From: Bartonella sp. MM73XJBT.G
GTDB taxonomy: Bacteria; Pseudomonadota; Alphaproteobacteria; Rhizobiales; Rhizobiaceae
Direction of reading: 5' to 3'
DNA: 64,000 nt
NCBI RefSeq assembly: GCF_028618435.1
Contig: NZ_JAQISW010000001.1
Coordinates: forward strand, 1-64,000
The notes beneath the pieces are model-generated. The model saw only the letters and a list, made by a program, of their open reading frames with translations, made no database searches and had not been told where the DNA came from. Below, piece by piece: positions 1-9,444 of this stretch; the stretch's first letter is position 1, and each line of letters opens with the position of its first letter. Position numbers and translations under genes: made by a program.

Positions 1-56
1 AGCAAGAGATATCTTAAAACATAACACCCTAGGTGAACGTTTGTGTGGATGGGAAC

Positions 57-269
57 ATGGCTAGAAGAAAAACAAGAGACGATATAGAGCTTACAGAAGC
101 GGAAAAAGAAATCCTTCAAGAAATCATTATGACCTATAAAAGTGTAAAGGTGATGTCTCGTTATACGAAATGGATTGTACTGATTATACTCTTATTAGCG
201 CTTGATTTTTCACGTATCCTAGATGCCATAGAGAGTATTTTTACACAAAAACCAAATATCCGACTCTAA
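57..269 (+). CDS. Small single-pass membrane protein, hypothetical
   Basis: About 70 residues. The N-terminal half is charged and probably helical (RRKTRDDIELTEAEKEIL). It is followed by one hydrophobic segment, roughly residues 38-55 (WIVLIILLLALDF), and a short polar tail, so it is probably a small inner-membrane protein. I start it at the ATG at 57; an in-frame GTG at 33 would add eight residues. I do not recognise a family and assign no function. The 3' end of the reading frame is echoed just downstream by a decayed copy (283-366), which suggests an old tandem duplication. The gene lies at the window edge, so its operon context is unknown. Confidence 0.45.
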   Translation: MARRKTRDDIELTEAEKEILQEIIMTYKSVKVMSRYTKWIVLIILLLALDFSRILDAIESIFTQKPNIRL

Positions 270-282
270 ACATACTCTGAGA

Positions 283-366
283 CGCGCGAAATTCTTTAGA
301 AAATGGTTTCTTAATTTTGCTCGTCTCATGGAGGCGATAGAGAATGTCTTTGCACATTTAAAATAG
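283..366 (+). pseudogene. Decayed second copy of the small membrane protein
   Basis: Read in the frame that ends at the TAG at 364-366, this stretch gives a peptide ending NFARLMEAIENVFAHLK. It lines up with DFSRILDAIESIFTQK at the end of the gene just upstream, including the Lys-Trp that precedes the hydrophobic part. It has no start codon with a ribosome site and the hydrophobic core is missing, so I read it as the remnant of a tandem duplicate. Confidence 0.4.
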
Positions 367-528
367 TGGATTTCAAAGAATTCAAAAAATTATTAGAGAA
401 TGTTGGAGGGAAAAGATGAGCTTCGTAACGGTATGTTGGAAAATCCTATTCCCGAACTTTTGTTAATGCTCCCAAACCTTTAAAAAAATTACAAAGAATC
501 AATACGTTATACATAGAAGAAAATTGTA

Positions 529-618
529 TGGCGGAGAGAGAGGGATTCGAACCCTCGATATGGTTTCCCATATACACGCGTTCCAGGCGTGCGCCTTCAA
601 CCACTCGGCCACCTCTCC
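529..618 (-). tRNA. tRNA-Ser (anticodon GGA)
   Basis: On the minus strand a 90-nt class II tRNA folds with acceptor stem GGAGAGG/TCTCTCC, anticodon loop CTGGAAC (anticodon GGA), a long variable arm and a T-loop GTTCGAATC. The 3' CCA is encoded (529-531). It reads UCC and UCU serine codons. It closely resembles the tRNA-Ser(CGA) at 6245-6334 on the opposite strand. Confidence 0.96.
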
Positions 619-1253
619 AGGAGTCTCGCACTATACTCAGAAAGAAATAACGTGCAAGCCCAAATTATATATTCAAAACTTTAAAAACAAATTCATTTAT
701 TAAAATTAAAAGCTGATACCTTTTGAATAACGAGCACATCCTTTCTTTTTAAGAAAAAACTTTTTCCGTGGATAGTTATGTACAATGCAAGAATGGGAAT
801 AAAAAGTTTATCCCCACTCATAAATTTTCATGCTCACTTACACACCTTCTGCTTTATGAAAAAACACTGCTCTTAAATTGGTAAACGATCTATATTTTCT
901 TCAAAATGAAATGATTAAACATCTCTCGCCTATTCACACTGATTATACCAACAATAAATAGAATAAAAACAATATGAATTTCATTTTAATAAAAATTATT
1001 TTCAACCTCCTCCCCTCCCCCAAGAATGAGGATTCTTAACCATGACAAATCTGATTTAAAATTGCTTTCTCTTAAAATGAGATCTATCTGCTCATCACTT
1101 TTATGTTTCACTTCATCGGCAATAAGTTTTAATTTATTAATGACAATTTATCACTATAAATATGTTGCCTATAATTGTTCTAAAAGATAATGAGTCACAA
1201 TACTAAAGATCTAAAACCTTACACAATGAGTGTGTTTTTTTCTCTCCACGTTC
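619..1253. other. Intergenic stretch without a recognisable gene
   Basis: About 635 bases of AT-rich sequence between the tRNA-Ser gene and the 3' end of the phosphotransferase gene. It has a C-rich run near 1006-1020 followed by a short inverted repeat (AAGAAT/ATTCTT, about 1022-1038). No reading frame here looks coding and I see no tRNA or clear terminator. Confidence 0.6.
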
Positions 1254-3788
1254 TTACCACTGTATATCCTTGCTCAGAGCGCGTACAGCCCGTGCAGTTT
1301 CACATTGTAGTGCTTTTTGTGCTAAAATTTTCATCTCTTCGAAACTATGAGTCTGCAAACACGCCTTTACTGGAGAAATATCGCAAGATATCATAGAAAG
1401 CTCATTAATTCCCAATCCAGTCAAAATCATCGCACCAAAAGGATCTCCAGCGACACCCCCACATACACTAACCCAACATTCATGTTGTGCTGCTCCCCGA
1501 ATAGTCTGATAAATCATACGCAAAACCGCTGGATCAAGGCTATCCGCTTCAGACACAAGGTATGGATTTTGCCGATCAACAGCCATTGTATACTGTGTTA
1601 AATCGTTGGTTCCAATTGAGAAAAAATCAACATGGGCGCTCAACACATCTGCCATAATAGCCGCTGCTGGAACTTCGATCATAATACCAAGTTTTAATTT
1701 AGGTGCATCAATATCATTGCGGATTTCTTCTGCAATCTTTTTTATGGTAACAATCTCTGAGACAGACATCACCATTGGAAACACAATCCATAGATCTCCG
1801 CCCTCTTTTGCTGCCCGATACAAAGCACGTAATTGAGGAACCAAAAGATCACGCCGACGTAACAAAAGCCGCGTTCCTCGAACACCTAAAAAAGGATTAT
1901 CTTCTTTAGATAAATGTAAATGCGTAACCTGTTTATCCCCACCAATATCGAGTGCACGAATAATTAATGGCTTATCTCCTACAGCTGCAATCATCGCCCG
2001 ATATATATCAAATTGGGTCTCTTCATCCGGAATATGTGGATTCTCTAAAAATAAAAATTCTGTGCGCATGAGTCCGATACCTTCAGCCCCCAAATCAAAC
2101 GCAACAGGAACCTGATTTGCATAATTGGCATTAGCCATGATACGAATTCTTTGACCATCTGTCGTTTGCAATGGTAATCGAGACGCACTTATCTCACTAA
2201 CACGTTTTTGCGCAACACTATCAATATGTCTTTGAGCATCTTCAATATCTTCAAGCATAGGATTAAAATAAATGAATCCGTTATCACCATCAATAATAGC
2301 TTGAATATCAGACTGAACCGCTAAAATATCATCACCTACAGCAACAACCATCGGAATACCAAGAGTACGCGCTAAAATAGCTGTATGAGAGAGTGGACCT
2401 CCCCATGCTGTTACTAATCCTTTTACTTTTGTACTATCAAGTTGTGTAACATCAGAAGGAGAAAGATCATTTGTAACCAGAATAACACCACTTGGAATAT
2501 CATTTAAAAAGAAAGACCTATAGGATGGATTTATTTCACCTAAAACACGACGACCAACATCAATTAAATTAACCGCACGTGCTGCTAACAAAGGATTATC
2601 CACCTTAGAAAACATATCTGAAAATTGCCGAACCGCTCTATCCCAAGACCAAGCAACACCATGACCTTCTGCTATAAAACGACAAGCTTGAGCTATCAGA
2701 TTTTCATCTTCAAGCAAAACCATTTGCGCAGAAAAAATCGCAGCAGAATCCGCTCCCATACGCACTGTAATATCAGAAATCACCGATGCCAATTTATGTT
2801 TTGTTTTTGTAAGAGCATTTTCAAGACATGCCGCACCAACTGCAAAATCAATTGGCTGGTCTATTATGGAAATATCATTTTGCCTTAGAACAAAAATCTT
2901 ACCAAATGCTAACCCCGAACTTGCTCCAACACCAGAAATGCCTTTTTGCATGGAACGTGGATACCAACCATGCAAAGTCTTTGTATGAGATTCCATCTCT
3001 CTCACCATGCATTTTTCACTAATACTTACTTTCTTTACAACAGAAATGGCATCCTGAAGAAGTTGTGCTCCTTCTGCAGCATCTGTAGAAAAAATCAGAA
3101 CATCACCGTTTTTTGCGCCTAATTGCAATAAACCAACCAAATTTTTCATTTCAACGGCATATTGACCATGGCGAACTCTGATAGAGTTTTTAATCCTTTT
3201 TGCAAAATCAACCCAAAGAGAAGCTGGTCGTGCATGTAGACCACTTGGATAATCTAAAGTCCATTCCTGACACATCGAAAGATCACCAATAAAAGTTTTT
3301 TCTTTCTTTATATCCTGATAAAACAAAGTTGTAACAATTTGCCGTTTGTCTGTAGTTGTCGCAAGTACTTCAAGTTGTTTTTTATCAAATAAAAGAGACG
3401 TCAATTTTTTGCAAATTTCTCTATAAAGATCTGGACACGCTGCAATGGCAATAATCAAATGTGCTTTCTTTCCATCCTGCCACTCAACACCTGCAGGAAC
3501 CTGTATAACAGCAACAGCATCTTTGATGATTAAATCACAATTTTCAACAAAGCCATGAGGAATGGCTATGCCATTCCCAAGCCAAGTATTCGTTATTTCT
3601 TCACGTGCAAGCATGCTTTCCAGATAGCATTTGTCAACCGCGCCAACCTGTACAAGTAACTCAGCAGCAGCATAAATCGCATCATTTTTATGATTAAAAG
3701 CAGCGGCAAGTTGTATAGATTTCATAGACAAGATTTCACTCTCAGTAAAATCTATATTCATTGCTTCTGCTTTCTCAAATCCCATCAT
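1254..3788 (-). CDS. Fused PTS protein: EIIA(Fru)-HPr-Enzyme I (multiphosphoryl transfer protein)
   Basis: An 844-residue protein joining three phosphocarrier modules of the PEP-dependent phosphotransferase system. Residues about 12-160 are a fructose/mannitol-type EIIA with active His78 in AIPHGF. Residues about 175-262 are HPr with His185 in GLHARPAS. Residues about 283-835 are Enzyme I with His468 in GGPLSHTAI and the PEP-domain cysteine in SVCGGVAGDP. All three phospho-histidines are present, so the relay from PEP through EI and HPr to EIIA should work. Fusions of this kind are known as FruB/MTP in other proteobacteria, usually beside fruK and fruA. No kinase or EIIBC permease gene is present in this window, so the partner transporter is elsewhere, or the protein is mainly regulatory. 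The start ATG is at 3788; a second ATG follows immediately. Confidence 0.9.
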   Translation of the reverse strand: MMGFEKAEAMNIDFTESEILSMKSIQLAAAFNHKNDAIYAAAELLVQVGAVDKCYLESMLAREEITNTWLGNGIAIPHGFVENCDLIIKDAVAVIQVPAGVEWQDGKKAHLIIAIAACPDLYREICKKLTSLLFDKKQLEVLATTTDKRQIVTTLFYQDIKKEKTFIGDLSMCQEWTLDYPSGLHARPASLWVDFAKRIKNSIRVRHGQYAVEMKNLVGLLQLGAKNGDVLIFSTDAAEGAQLLQDAISVVKKVSISEKCMVREMESHTKTLHGWYPRSMQKGISGVGASSGLAFGKIFVLRQNDISIIDQPIDFAVGAACLENALTKTKHKLASVISDITVRMGADSAAIFSAQMVLLEDENLIAQACRFIAEGHGVAWSWDRAVRQFSDMFSKVDNPLLAARAVNLIDVGRRVLGEINPSYRSFFLNDIPSGVILVTNDLSPSDVTQLDSTKVKGLVTAWGGPLSHTAILARTLGIPMVVAVGDDILAVQSDIQAIIDGDNGFIYFNPMLEDIEDAQRHIDSVAQKRVSEISASRLPLQTTDGQRIRIMANANYANQVPVAFDLGAEGIGLMRTEFLFLENPHIPDEETQFDIYRAMIAAVGDKPLIIRALDIGGDKQVTHLHLSKEDNPFLGVRGTRLLLRRRDLLVPQLRALYRAAKEGGDLWIVFPMVMSVSEIVTIKKIAEEIRNDIDAPKLKLGIMIEVPAAAIMADVLSAHVDFFSIGTNDLTQYTMAVDRQNPYLVSEADSLDPAVLRMIYQTIRGAAQHECWVSVCGGVAGDPFGAMILTGLGINELSMISCDISPVKACLQTHSFEEMKILAQKALQCETARAVRALSKDIQW

Positions 3789-5060
3789 GAATTCAAACTA
3801 CCTCACATTTGAATACAAGTGCCCCTGATAAGTTTCACTTCAAAGCCACATTTTTAAAAATACAAGATGTGCACAACATCATGGCTTTTTGTTTTACGCA
3901 ATTCAATAGAGCTAACTGAGGTGCTTAAATACCTCAATAAACCGATAAAATAATTGGATATTATAATCCCGCGGGTAGCTTAAACCATCATAAGCAAATC
4001 TAACTCTTAACTTTTACTTTACAAAAACAAAACCTCAAATTTTACAGCCCCAATCACCTGAAAAACTATGTTTTAAAACGCTCTCTTCAGCCAAAGTTAT
4101 TCAACATAACTTGCCATTATTCTCCCTTTAAGAAAGCATTCTCCTCAATCATTTGTAACTCAGCTAACATTTTGACTCTTCCTTCAAGTTGATTTAACTT
4201 TCTGTGTCCCTCTTATCAATTTATTACATCATCAAAAATTGTCTCATGCAACTTACTATTTTTAAATTCTGTGCGCTCACCCTACGATACTCATCCATCA
4301 ATTATATGATATTGATATATTTTAAGCTAATCCTTTGCTTCAATCAATATCGCAAACACATAATACTCTCTGATACGCATTTGCAAAGAACGCACATCCT
4401 CTAAACACCATCATAAAGCAATAAAACTAAGAAAAACTCTATAGATAATCTTACTTTCTAGACATTTCTACAAATGAGATAAATAAAGTACAAAACTTAA
4501 AAATAATTACGGCCTTAACCTTACCCCTTATGCTTATTTATTTTTACAATAAAGAGTGAAATTAGAACTAAATACTCTCGAAGATAGCTGATTGCACATC
4601 GGCTGTTTTTATATCTTCAATCCTCCTTCAAAATATAATTTCACTCTCGATTGACTGGAGCGCTTTAATACATATTCTCTTTATAGCAGCTTTAATCATT
4701 TAATCTTATGGATTTTTATTCCTTCTTTTTTAAAAGAACGATCCCACCTGCCCCATCACCAGCACACGTGCCTATGAAAAGATTCATCTTTATCAAAATG
4801 ATTGTATTAAATTTCTCAATAATTTTCCAAAAACAAATTGCCTCTTTTATAAAAAATCACTCAGCACTTCTTCATGCATAAAAAGAAAGTAAATTCTTCT
4901 CACTTTTATCACATACAAATTTATCAACAAATTACATCATAATATCAATACCTTCAATGCAAACACAACGCAGCACAAATTTTTCTCTCATGGAAAAAAT
5001 TCATTTACCCAATTCTACCTTTTTCGTTTTTCGTATACTTTCTAGATTCATCATAGTACC
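3789..5060. other. Long intergenic region, no supported gene
   Basis: About 1.3 kb between the phosphotransferase gene start and the rplU-rpmA terminator. Short open frames exist (for example near 4204-4404 and 4957-5139), but their composition looks random and none has a convincing ribosome site. The only structured element I see is a terminator-like hairpin at 4586-4610, listed separately. Confidence 0.55.
4586..4610 (+). terminator. Orphan terminator-like hairpin
   Basis: AGCTGAT and ATCGGCT form a 7-bp stem (one G-T pair) around a 5-nt loop and are followed by GTTTTT. No gene precedes it on the plus strand, so it could end a small RNA or be a relic. Confidence 0.35.
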
Positions 5061-5066
5061 AACGCA

Positions 5067-5100
5067 AAAAGGGAAAGATAGAATGTTATCTTTCCCTTTT
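5067..5100 (-). terminator. Rho-independent terminator of rplU-rpmA
   Basis: A perfect 10-bp stem, GGGAAAGATA (5071-5080) with TATCTTTCCC (5087-5096), has a 6-nt loop. It is flanked by A's on the left and T's on the right, so it can work in both directions. Read on the minus strand it ends in a T-run about 100 bases after the rpmA stop. Confidence 0.85.
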
Positions 5101-5191
5101 AATGCTTATTGCTTAAAAACTACAACTGCAATTCAATGAAATTCCAAAATATAATGAAACCCCAATTGATTGCTAGAGAAAATGCTACAGA

Positions 5192-5461
5192 TTACTCCGC
5201 TGCCTCCACCATAGGGATAACTGAAACATAGGAACGGTTACCCGCTTTCCGTTGAAAAGAAACCTTTCCTTTTGATAAAGCAAAAAGCGTATGATCTTTT
5301 CCCATGCCGACATTGTCACCAGCATGCCAACGTGTACCACGCTGACGGATGATAATATTCCCAGCAATAACGGTTTCACCACCAAATTTTTTAACGCCTA
5401 GACGTTTCGATTCTGAATCGCGACCATTACGCGAGGAACCACCAGCTTTTTTATGTGCCAT
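5192..5461 (-). CDS. rpmA: 50S ribosomal protein L27
   Basis: An 89-residue protein with the L27 start [22 protein letters not shown] and the conserved segment [23 protein letters not shown]27 binds the large subunit near the peptidyl-transferase centre, where its N-terminal tail contacts tRNA. There is no N-terminal extension that would need processing. It follows rplU by 12 bases and must be cotranscribed with it; the hairpin at 5067-5100 ends the operon. The length is normal for the family. Confidence 0.98.
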   Translation of the reverse strand: MAHKKAGGSSRNGRDSESKRLGVKKFGGETVIAGNIIIRQRGTRWHAGDNVGMGKDHTLFALSKGKVSFQRKAGNRSYVSVIPMVEAAE

Positions 5462-5473
5462 AGACGCTCTCCT

Positions 5474-5950
5474 TTAATCTTTCTTACTTTTTGATGATAC
5501 AGCCGCTTTCTTCTGCGATGCAGCCTTTTTTTCAACTGTTTTCTCAGCTTTCTTCTCAACAGTGGCATTTTCTGTTTTTTTTGCTGCCATTGTTTCCTCT
5601 TTTATGGGTTTTGTAACTGCTTTTTTAGACGTTGAACCACCCATTAAAATTTCTAAAACACGCACTGTTGTAAATTCTTGACGATGACCACGCGTGCGTT
5701 TAGAATTCTGACGGCGGCGTTTCTTAAATGCGATAACCTTGCGCCCACGTGCCTGTTCTAAAATCTCAGCCGTCACCAGTGCATCAGCAACAACAGGCGT
5801 CCCAATAACCGCATTACCTTCTTGGCCAACCATCAAGATATCATTGAATTCAACAACATCACCCGCATTTCCACTAACTTTTTCAACTTTTACCACTTGG
5901 TTAGCAACAATGCGGTATTGCTTACCACCGGTTTTAATGACTGCGAACAT
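5474..5950 (-). CDS. rplU: 50S ribosomal protein L21 with lysine/alanine-rich C-terminal tail
   Basis: Residues 1-103 are a standard L21 ([14 protein letters not shown]... [24 protein letters not shown]), which binds 23S rRNA in the large subunit. The remaining 55 residues form a low-complexity tail built from Lys, Ala, Thr, Glu and Ser, ending [12 protein letters not shown]. Typical L21 proteins stop at about 103 residues, so the tail is a lineage extension that is probably unstructured and basic. It is in frame with no sign of a lost stop codon. The gene is first in a two-gene operon with rpmA. L21 identity is certain; the role of the tail is unknown. Confidence 0.96.
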   Translation of the reverse strand: MFAVIKTGGKQYRIVANQVVKVEKVSGNAGDVVEFNDILMVGQEGNAVIGTPVVADALVTAEILEQARGRKVIAFKKRRRQNSKRTRGHRQEFTTVRVLEILMGGSTSKKAVTKPIKEETMAAKKTENATVEKKAEKTVEKKAASQKKAAVSSKSKKD

Positions 5951-6175
5951 TTTTTATCCTTCCGTTCACTCCAGCTTTTATTTAATTTCTACCTTGAAAT
6001 AAGGGAAAATAGGCTGCTTTTTATCAGTCGTAACCACTGTTAAAGGAGGATAAAACCTTCCTCAACAAAAATATGCGCAGATTTCCCCACGCTCATATTC
6101 TGCCTATATGAATGAATTTCTATTCTCTGTCAATAAAGTCCCATAAAAAATAAAAAAAGGTTGTACCAAAAACAA

Positions 6176-6204
6176 TTGAAGGTTATCTACCCGTCATATA
6201 CTAT
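6176..6204 (+). promoter_or_regulatory. Sigma70-like promoter of tRNA-Ser(CGA)
   Basis: TTGAAG (6176-6181) and TACTAT (6199-6204) are spaced by 17 bases and lie about 40 bases before the tRNA. A 7-bp hairpin (AGTGCGG/CCGCACT, 6218-6238) lies between promoter and tRNA and would be in the 5' leader. Confidence 0.5.
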
Positions 6205-6244
6205 ACTTAACTCAAATAGTGCGGATTTTTGCCGCACTTCATAT

Positions 6245-6334
6245 GGAGAGGTGGCTGAGTGGTTGAAAGCACCGCACTCGAAATGCGGCATAGGGGTGAC
6301 TCTATCGAGGGTTCAAATCCCTCTCTCTCCGCCA
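6245..6334 (+). tRNA. tRNA-Ser (anticodon CGA)
   Basis: A 90-nt class II tRNA: acceptor GGAGAGG/TCTCTCC, anticodon stem CCGCA/TGCGG around loop CTCGAAA (anticodon CGA), a long variable arm, T-loop GTTCAAATC and encoded CCA (6332-6334). It reads UCG serine codons. The acceptor and T arms are nearly identical to those of the minus-strand tRNA-Ser(GGA) at 529-618. Confidence 0.96.
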
Positions 6335-6535
6335 AAGCGCTCAATAAAGCATCTTTTTTAAATATTTTTAATGCATGTAGCTTTTCTGTAGCTTGTCAGC
6401 AGATTTTGTATATTTTGACACCTAGTTTTGTATCAATGTTATTCTTTTCAAAGTTTTTTTGGATTTCTGGCACGTTATTAAAAAATAAAAGAAATTTTGA
6501 AGAATTCGGTCAAATTGACCGAATTGTACTGCAAT

Positions 6536-6925
6536 TTAATCTAGTGGACAAACACGAATAATGTGGCCGTCGGGATCTTTGATGAGGAAGGTACGTCCAA
6601 ATATGTCAGTATATGGTTCCTTCAAGACATTTATCTCAACGGTGGTTTGCTCTTGCCATTCCGCATATAGCTTATCTACATCTTCTCCTGTAGGCAACAT
6701 AATACCAATTTCTGAAAAACGAGGCACATTTTCCTCAGGCGCATCACCCCCAGACCAAAGTGCAAAGAGTGCATCACCCGAAGAAGCAAATGCAACATAG
6801 CGTGGCGAAATGAATACAGGCTCTTTCTTGAAGATGAATTTGTAAAAAGCGGTAGAATGCTCTACGTTTGATACGTATACCAACTGTAGATTTGGGGTAA
6901 CAAGATAAGTAGGAATATTACTCAT
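6536..6925 (-). CDS. VOC-fold (glyoxalase/bleomycin-resistance-like) protein
   Basis: A 129-residue single-unit protein of the vicinal oxygen chelate superfamily. It has the two beta-alpha-beta-beta-beta modules: LQLVYVSNVEHSTAFYKFIF at about residues 13-32 and a second module from about 70 to 127 ending FLIKDPDGHIIRVCPLD. The DPDGHIIRV segment is typical of the family's C-terminal strand and carries an acidic/His pair. Members range from glyoxalases and dioxygenases to drug-binding proteins, so the substrate cannot be inferred. It is a single gene, convergent with the upstream tRNA-Ser, with an ATG start at 6925. Confidence 0.8.
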   Translation of the reverse strand: MSNIPTYLVTPNLQLVYVSNVEHSTAFYKFIFKKEPVFISPRYVAFASSGDALFALWSGGDAPEENVPRFSEIGIMLPTGEDVDKLYAEWQEQTTVEINVLKEPYTDIFGRTFLIKDPDGHIIRVCPLD

Positions 6926-7591
6926 AAATTCTCCATGATTTAGTAGCTGTTGCTTGACACAATATACCTATTAGAGGATATTTCAACAAGAGTTTGTGAT
7001 GCTTCCGTTCGCAGTGTGCTCTATTGATCTGTTTTTACGCGTTTATTGCTCGAAACTGCTATTCCATAGTCTTCTCTAACCTGATTTTGTCAACAATATA
7101 ATCAGCAGCTGGTGTGATAGGTTCAACAGATTTTAATTTTTATGATGTCTCGTTTTTTAATTTTCTGCTGTTAAGATTCAATCTAACAAACAATAGCTCA
7201 ACGATAGATGTACGTAAAATAGCGGGTTATCACACATTATTTTTTCATAAATCTCTTTTGCACATAATAAAAAAATACTTTCAAATTATATTTAGATAAT
7301 CTATTGATTTATAATGGTAATTTATCTTTCCGTATGTTGAATAAAAATCTCGAATATTTAAAATTTTTCTTATTTGAAATTTGCTTATTTATCTTGAATC
7401 AATCAGTATTGTTTTTTTGTGCCTCATAAGCAAAGAGAATAAGAACTATTAAAAAAATAAAAATGCTTTTTGTAGACTACCTAAAGACAAAGATTATCGC
7501 AAAATTTTGAGCGCGCAAACAGAATGATGATGCTGTTACCTTGCACCCTCATTCATAGGTGTAAAGATGATAATGCACAGTGGGTTCTGTA
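6926..7591. other. Intergenic stretch, no supported gene
   Basis: About 665 AT-rich bases between the VOC gene start and the pgi stop. Short frames such as 7114-7299 are dominated by Phe, Asn and Leu codons and lack a ribosome site. I see nothing functional here. Confidence 0.55.
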
Positions 7592-9256
7592 TTATTTTGC
7601 ACGTCTTGCCTGAATATGTGCTAACAACCCTAATGTTGAGCTATCGCGTTTATCTGCTTTATTTTCTCCGCGAAGTATTGGTAATAATTCATCTGCTAAT
7701 TCTTTACCAAGCTCAACACCCCATTGATCAAATGAATTAATGTCCATTAAAATACCTTCGACAAAAATACGATGCTCATAAAGTGCGATGAGACGACCGA
7801 GCGCAAAAGGTGTCAATAAATCTTGAATCAACGTAATACTAGGGCGGTTTCCTGCAAAGCTTCTATGAAGTGCTAAATTATCTGCCTCACACGCATCAGT
7901 GCCATTCTTTAAAAGAATATGCCGTGTTTCCTCAACACTGCGTCCTTTCATTAAGGCTTTGGATTGCGCTAAGCAGTTTGCTACCAACATATCATGCATA
8001 GGACATAAATTTTGCTCATGCCCTTTGATAAATAAAATAAATTCTACAGGAATAACATCGGTTCCTTGATGCAGAAATTGAAAAAAAGCATGTTGACCAT
8101 TGGTCCCTGAATCACCCCAAACAACTGGACCACTTGAAAAATTTAATGGTTTGCCATCCAGCGAGACTTGCTTCCCATTTGATTCCATATCAAGTTGTTG
8201 TAAATAAGTTGGAAAATGCGCTAAACGCTGTGCATAGGGAATTACAGCACGTGATGAATAACCACAAATAACACGATGCCAGAACCCTAAAAGAGCAAAT
8301 CGAATAGGAATATTTTTATGCAAAGGCATGGTTTTAAAATGTTGGTCCATTTGCAGAGCGCCTTGGAGAAATTGACGAAAATTATGCCCCCCTATTGCAA
8401 ACATCACAACAAGACCAATAGCTGACCAAATTGAATAACGGCCTCCAACCCAATCCCAAAATCGAAAAACTCTCGAAGAATCTATGCCAAACTCCTCTAC
8501 TTTATCAAGTGCACTCGAAACAGCAACAAAATGCGTGTGGAGAGCTTCTTCCCCTAAATATGAACAAATCCACTGACGGGCAACTTGAGCATTTGCCATT
8601 GTTTCAGCCGTTGTAAAAGTTTTAGAAGCAATGACAAATAGCGTTGTTGCTGGATTCAAAACAGAGAGAACATCAAAAATATCTGCACTATCCGCATTAG
8701 AAACAAAATGGCAATGGGGACCATCATGATAAGGTTTTAATGCACGTGTAACCATCGCCGGTCCAAGATCAGAACCACCAATACCAATATTTACAATATC
8801 GGTTATCTTCTCACCACCATGCCCCTTATAGCAGCCATCACGTACCTTTTCAGAAAATCTTTCCATATCTTGAAGGACGTCTTGAATATCGGGAATAAGA
8901 TTATGGCCACCCAGCATGAAAATTTCGTCAGCAGGTAAACGTAATGCAATATGAAGAACAGAGCGCTTTTCGGTTGTATTAATAGCTTGACCCGAAAACA
9001 TTGCATCACGTCGGCCTAATACATCTGCTGCGACAGCTAAATCATCTAGAAGTTGCAACGTTTTAAATGTTACACCACATTTTGAAAAGTCAAAAAGAAG
9101 ATCATCAAGTCTGAGAGAAAAATGGGAAAAACGCTGACCATCCTCTACAAAATGCCTACGAATATCATAGACCCTATCCTTTGCAGCATGGCTTTTTAAA
9201 GCTCTTAATGCGGCTTCAAAAGCCTTTTCATTTCGAATTGAAAAGCCATCTCCCAT
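7592..9256 (-). CDS. pgi: Glucose-6-phosphate isomerase
   Basis: A 554-residue cytosolic enzyme interconverting glucose-6-phosphate and fructose-6-phosphate. It shows both family signatures: DWVGGRYSIWSAIGL in the middle and QWGVELGKELADELL near the C-terminus. Catalytic surroundings are present: the Glu in LDMESNGK, the His in GTNGQHAFFQ, and a phosphate-binding serine/threonine loop (SKTFTTAET). Length is normal for bacterial Pgi. It is a single gene between an empty 0.7-kb stretch and the RND efflux operon, with an ATG start at 9256. In organisms with incomplete glycolysis it serves gluconeogenesis and the pentose phosphate route; that role is not shown by the sequence. Confidence 0.97.
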   Translation of the reverse strand: MGDGFSIRNEKAFEAALRALKSHAAKDRVYDIRRHFVEDGQRFSHFSLRLDDLLFDFSKCGVTFKTLQLLDDLAVAADVLGRRDAMFSGQAINTTEKRSVLHIALRLPADEIFMLGGHNLIPDIQDVLQDMERFSEKVRDGCYKGHGGEKITDIVNIGIGGSDLGPAMVTRALKPYHDGPHCHFVSNADSADIFDVLSVLNPATTLFVIASKTFTTAETMANAQVARQWICSYLGEEALHTHFVAVSSALDKVEEFGIDSSRVFRFWDWVGGRYSIWSAIGLVVMFAIGGHNFRQFLQGALQMDQHFKTMPLHKNIPIRFALLGFWHRVICGYSSRAVIPYAQRLAHFPTYLQQLDMESNGKQVSLDGKPLNFSSGPVVWGDSGTNGQHAFFQFLHQGTDVIPVEFILFIKGHEQNLCPMHDMLVANCLAQSKALMKGRSVEETRHILLKNGTDACEADNLALHRSFAGNRPSITLIQDLLTPFALGRLIALYEHRIFVEGILMDINSFDQWGVELGKELADELLPILRGENKADKRDSSTLGLLAHIQARRAK

Positions 9257-9444
9257 AAGCTTATCCTATATGGTTATTGATAATGAAATCTACGGACAAA
9301 CAATAACAAAGCAGAAAACGTCTCCTTGATTGCTCACTCTTTTCACCGCTCACACAAAAATGAAGGAATATAAAAGTAAAAAAATAAGATCGGAAAATGA
9401 TATTTTTATAAAAATAAACTTTCAAACCTTTTCTACTCGATATA

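Noticed and set aside
4204-4404. A 66-codon plus-strand frame in the large gap after the phosphotransferase gene.
   Set aside because: AT-rich random composition and no ribosome site.
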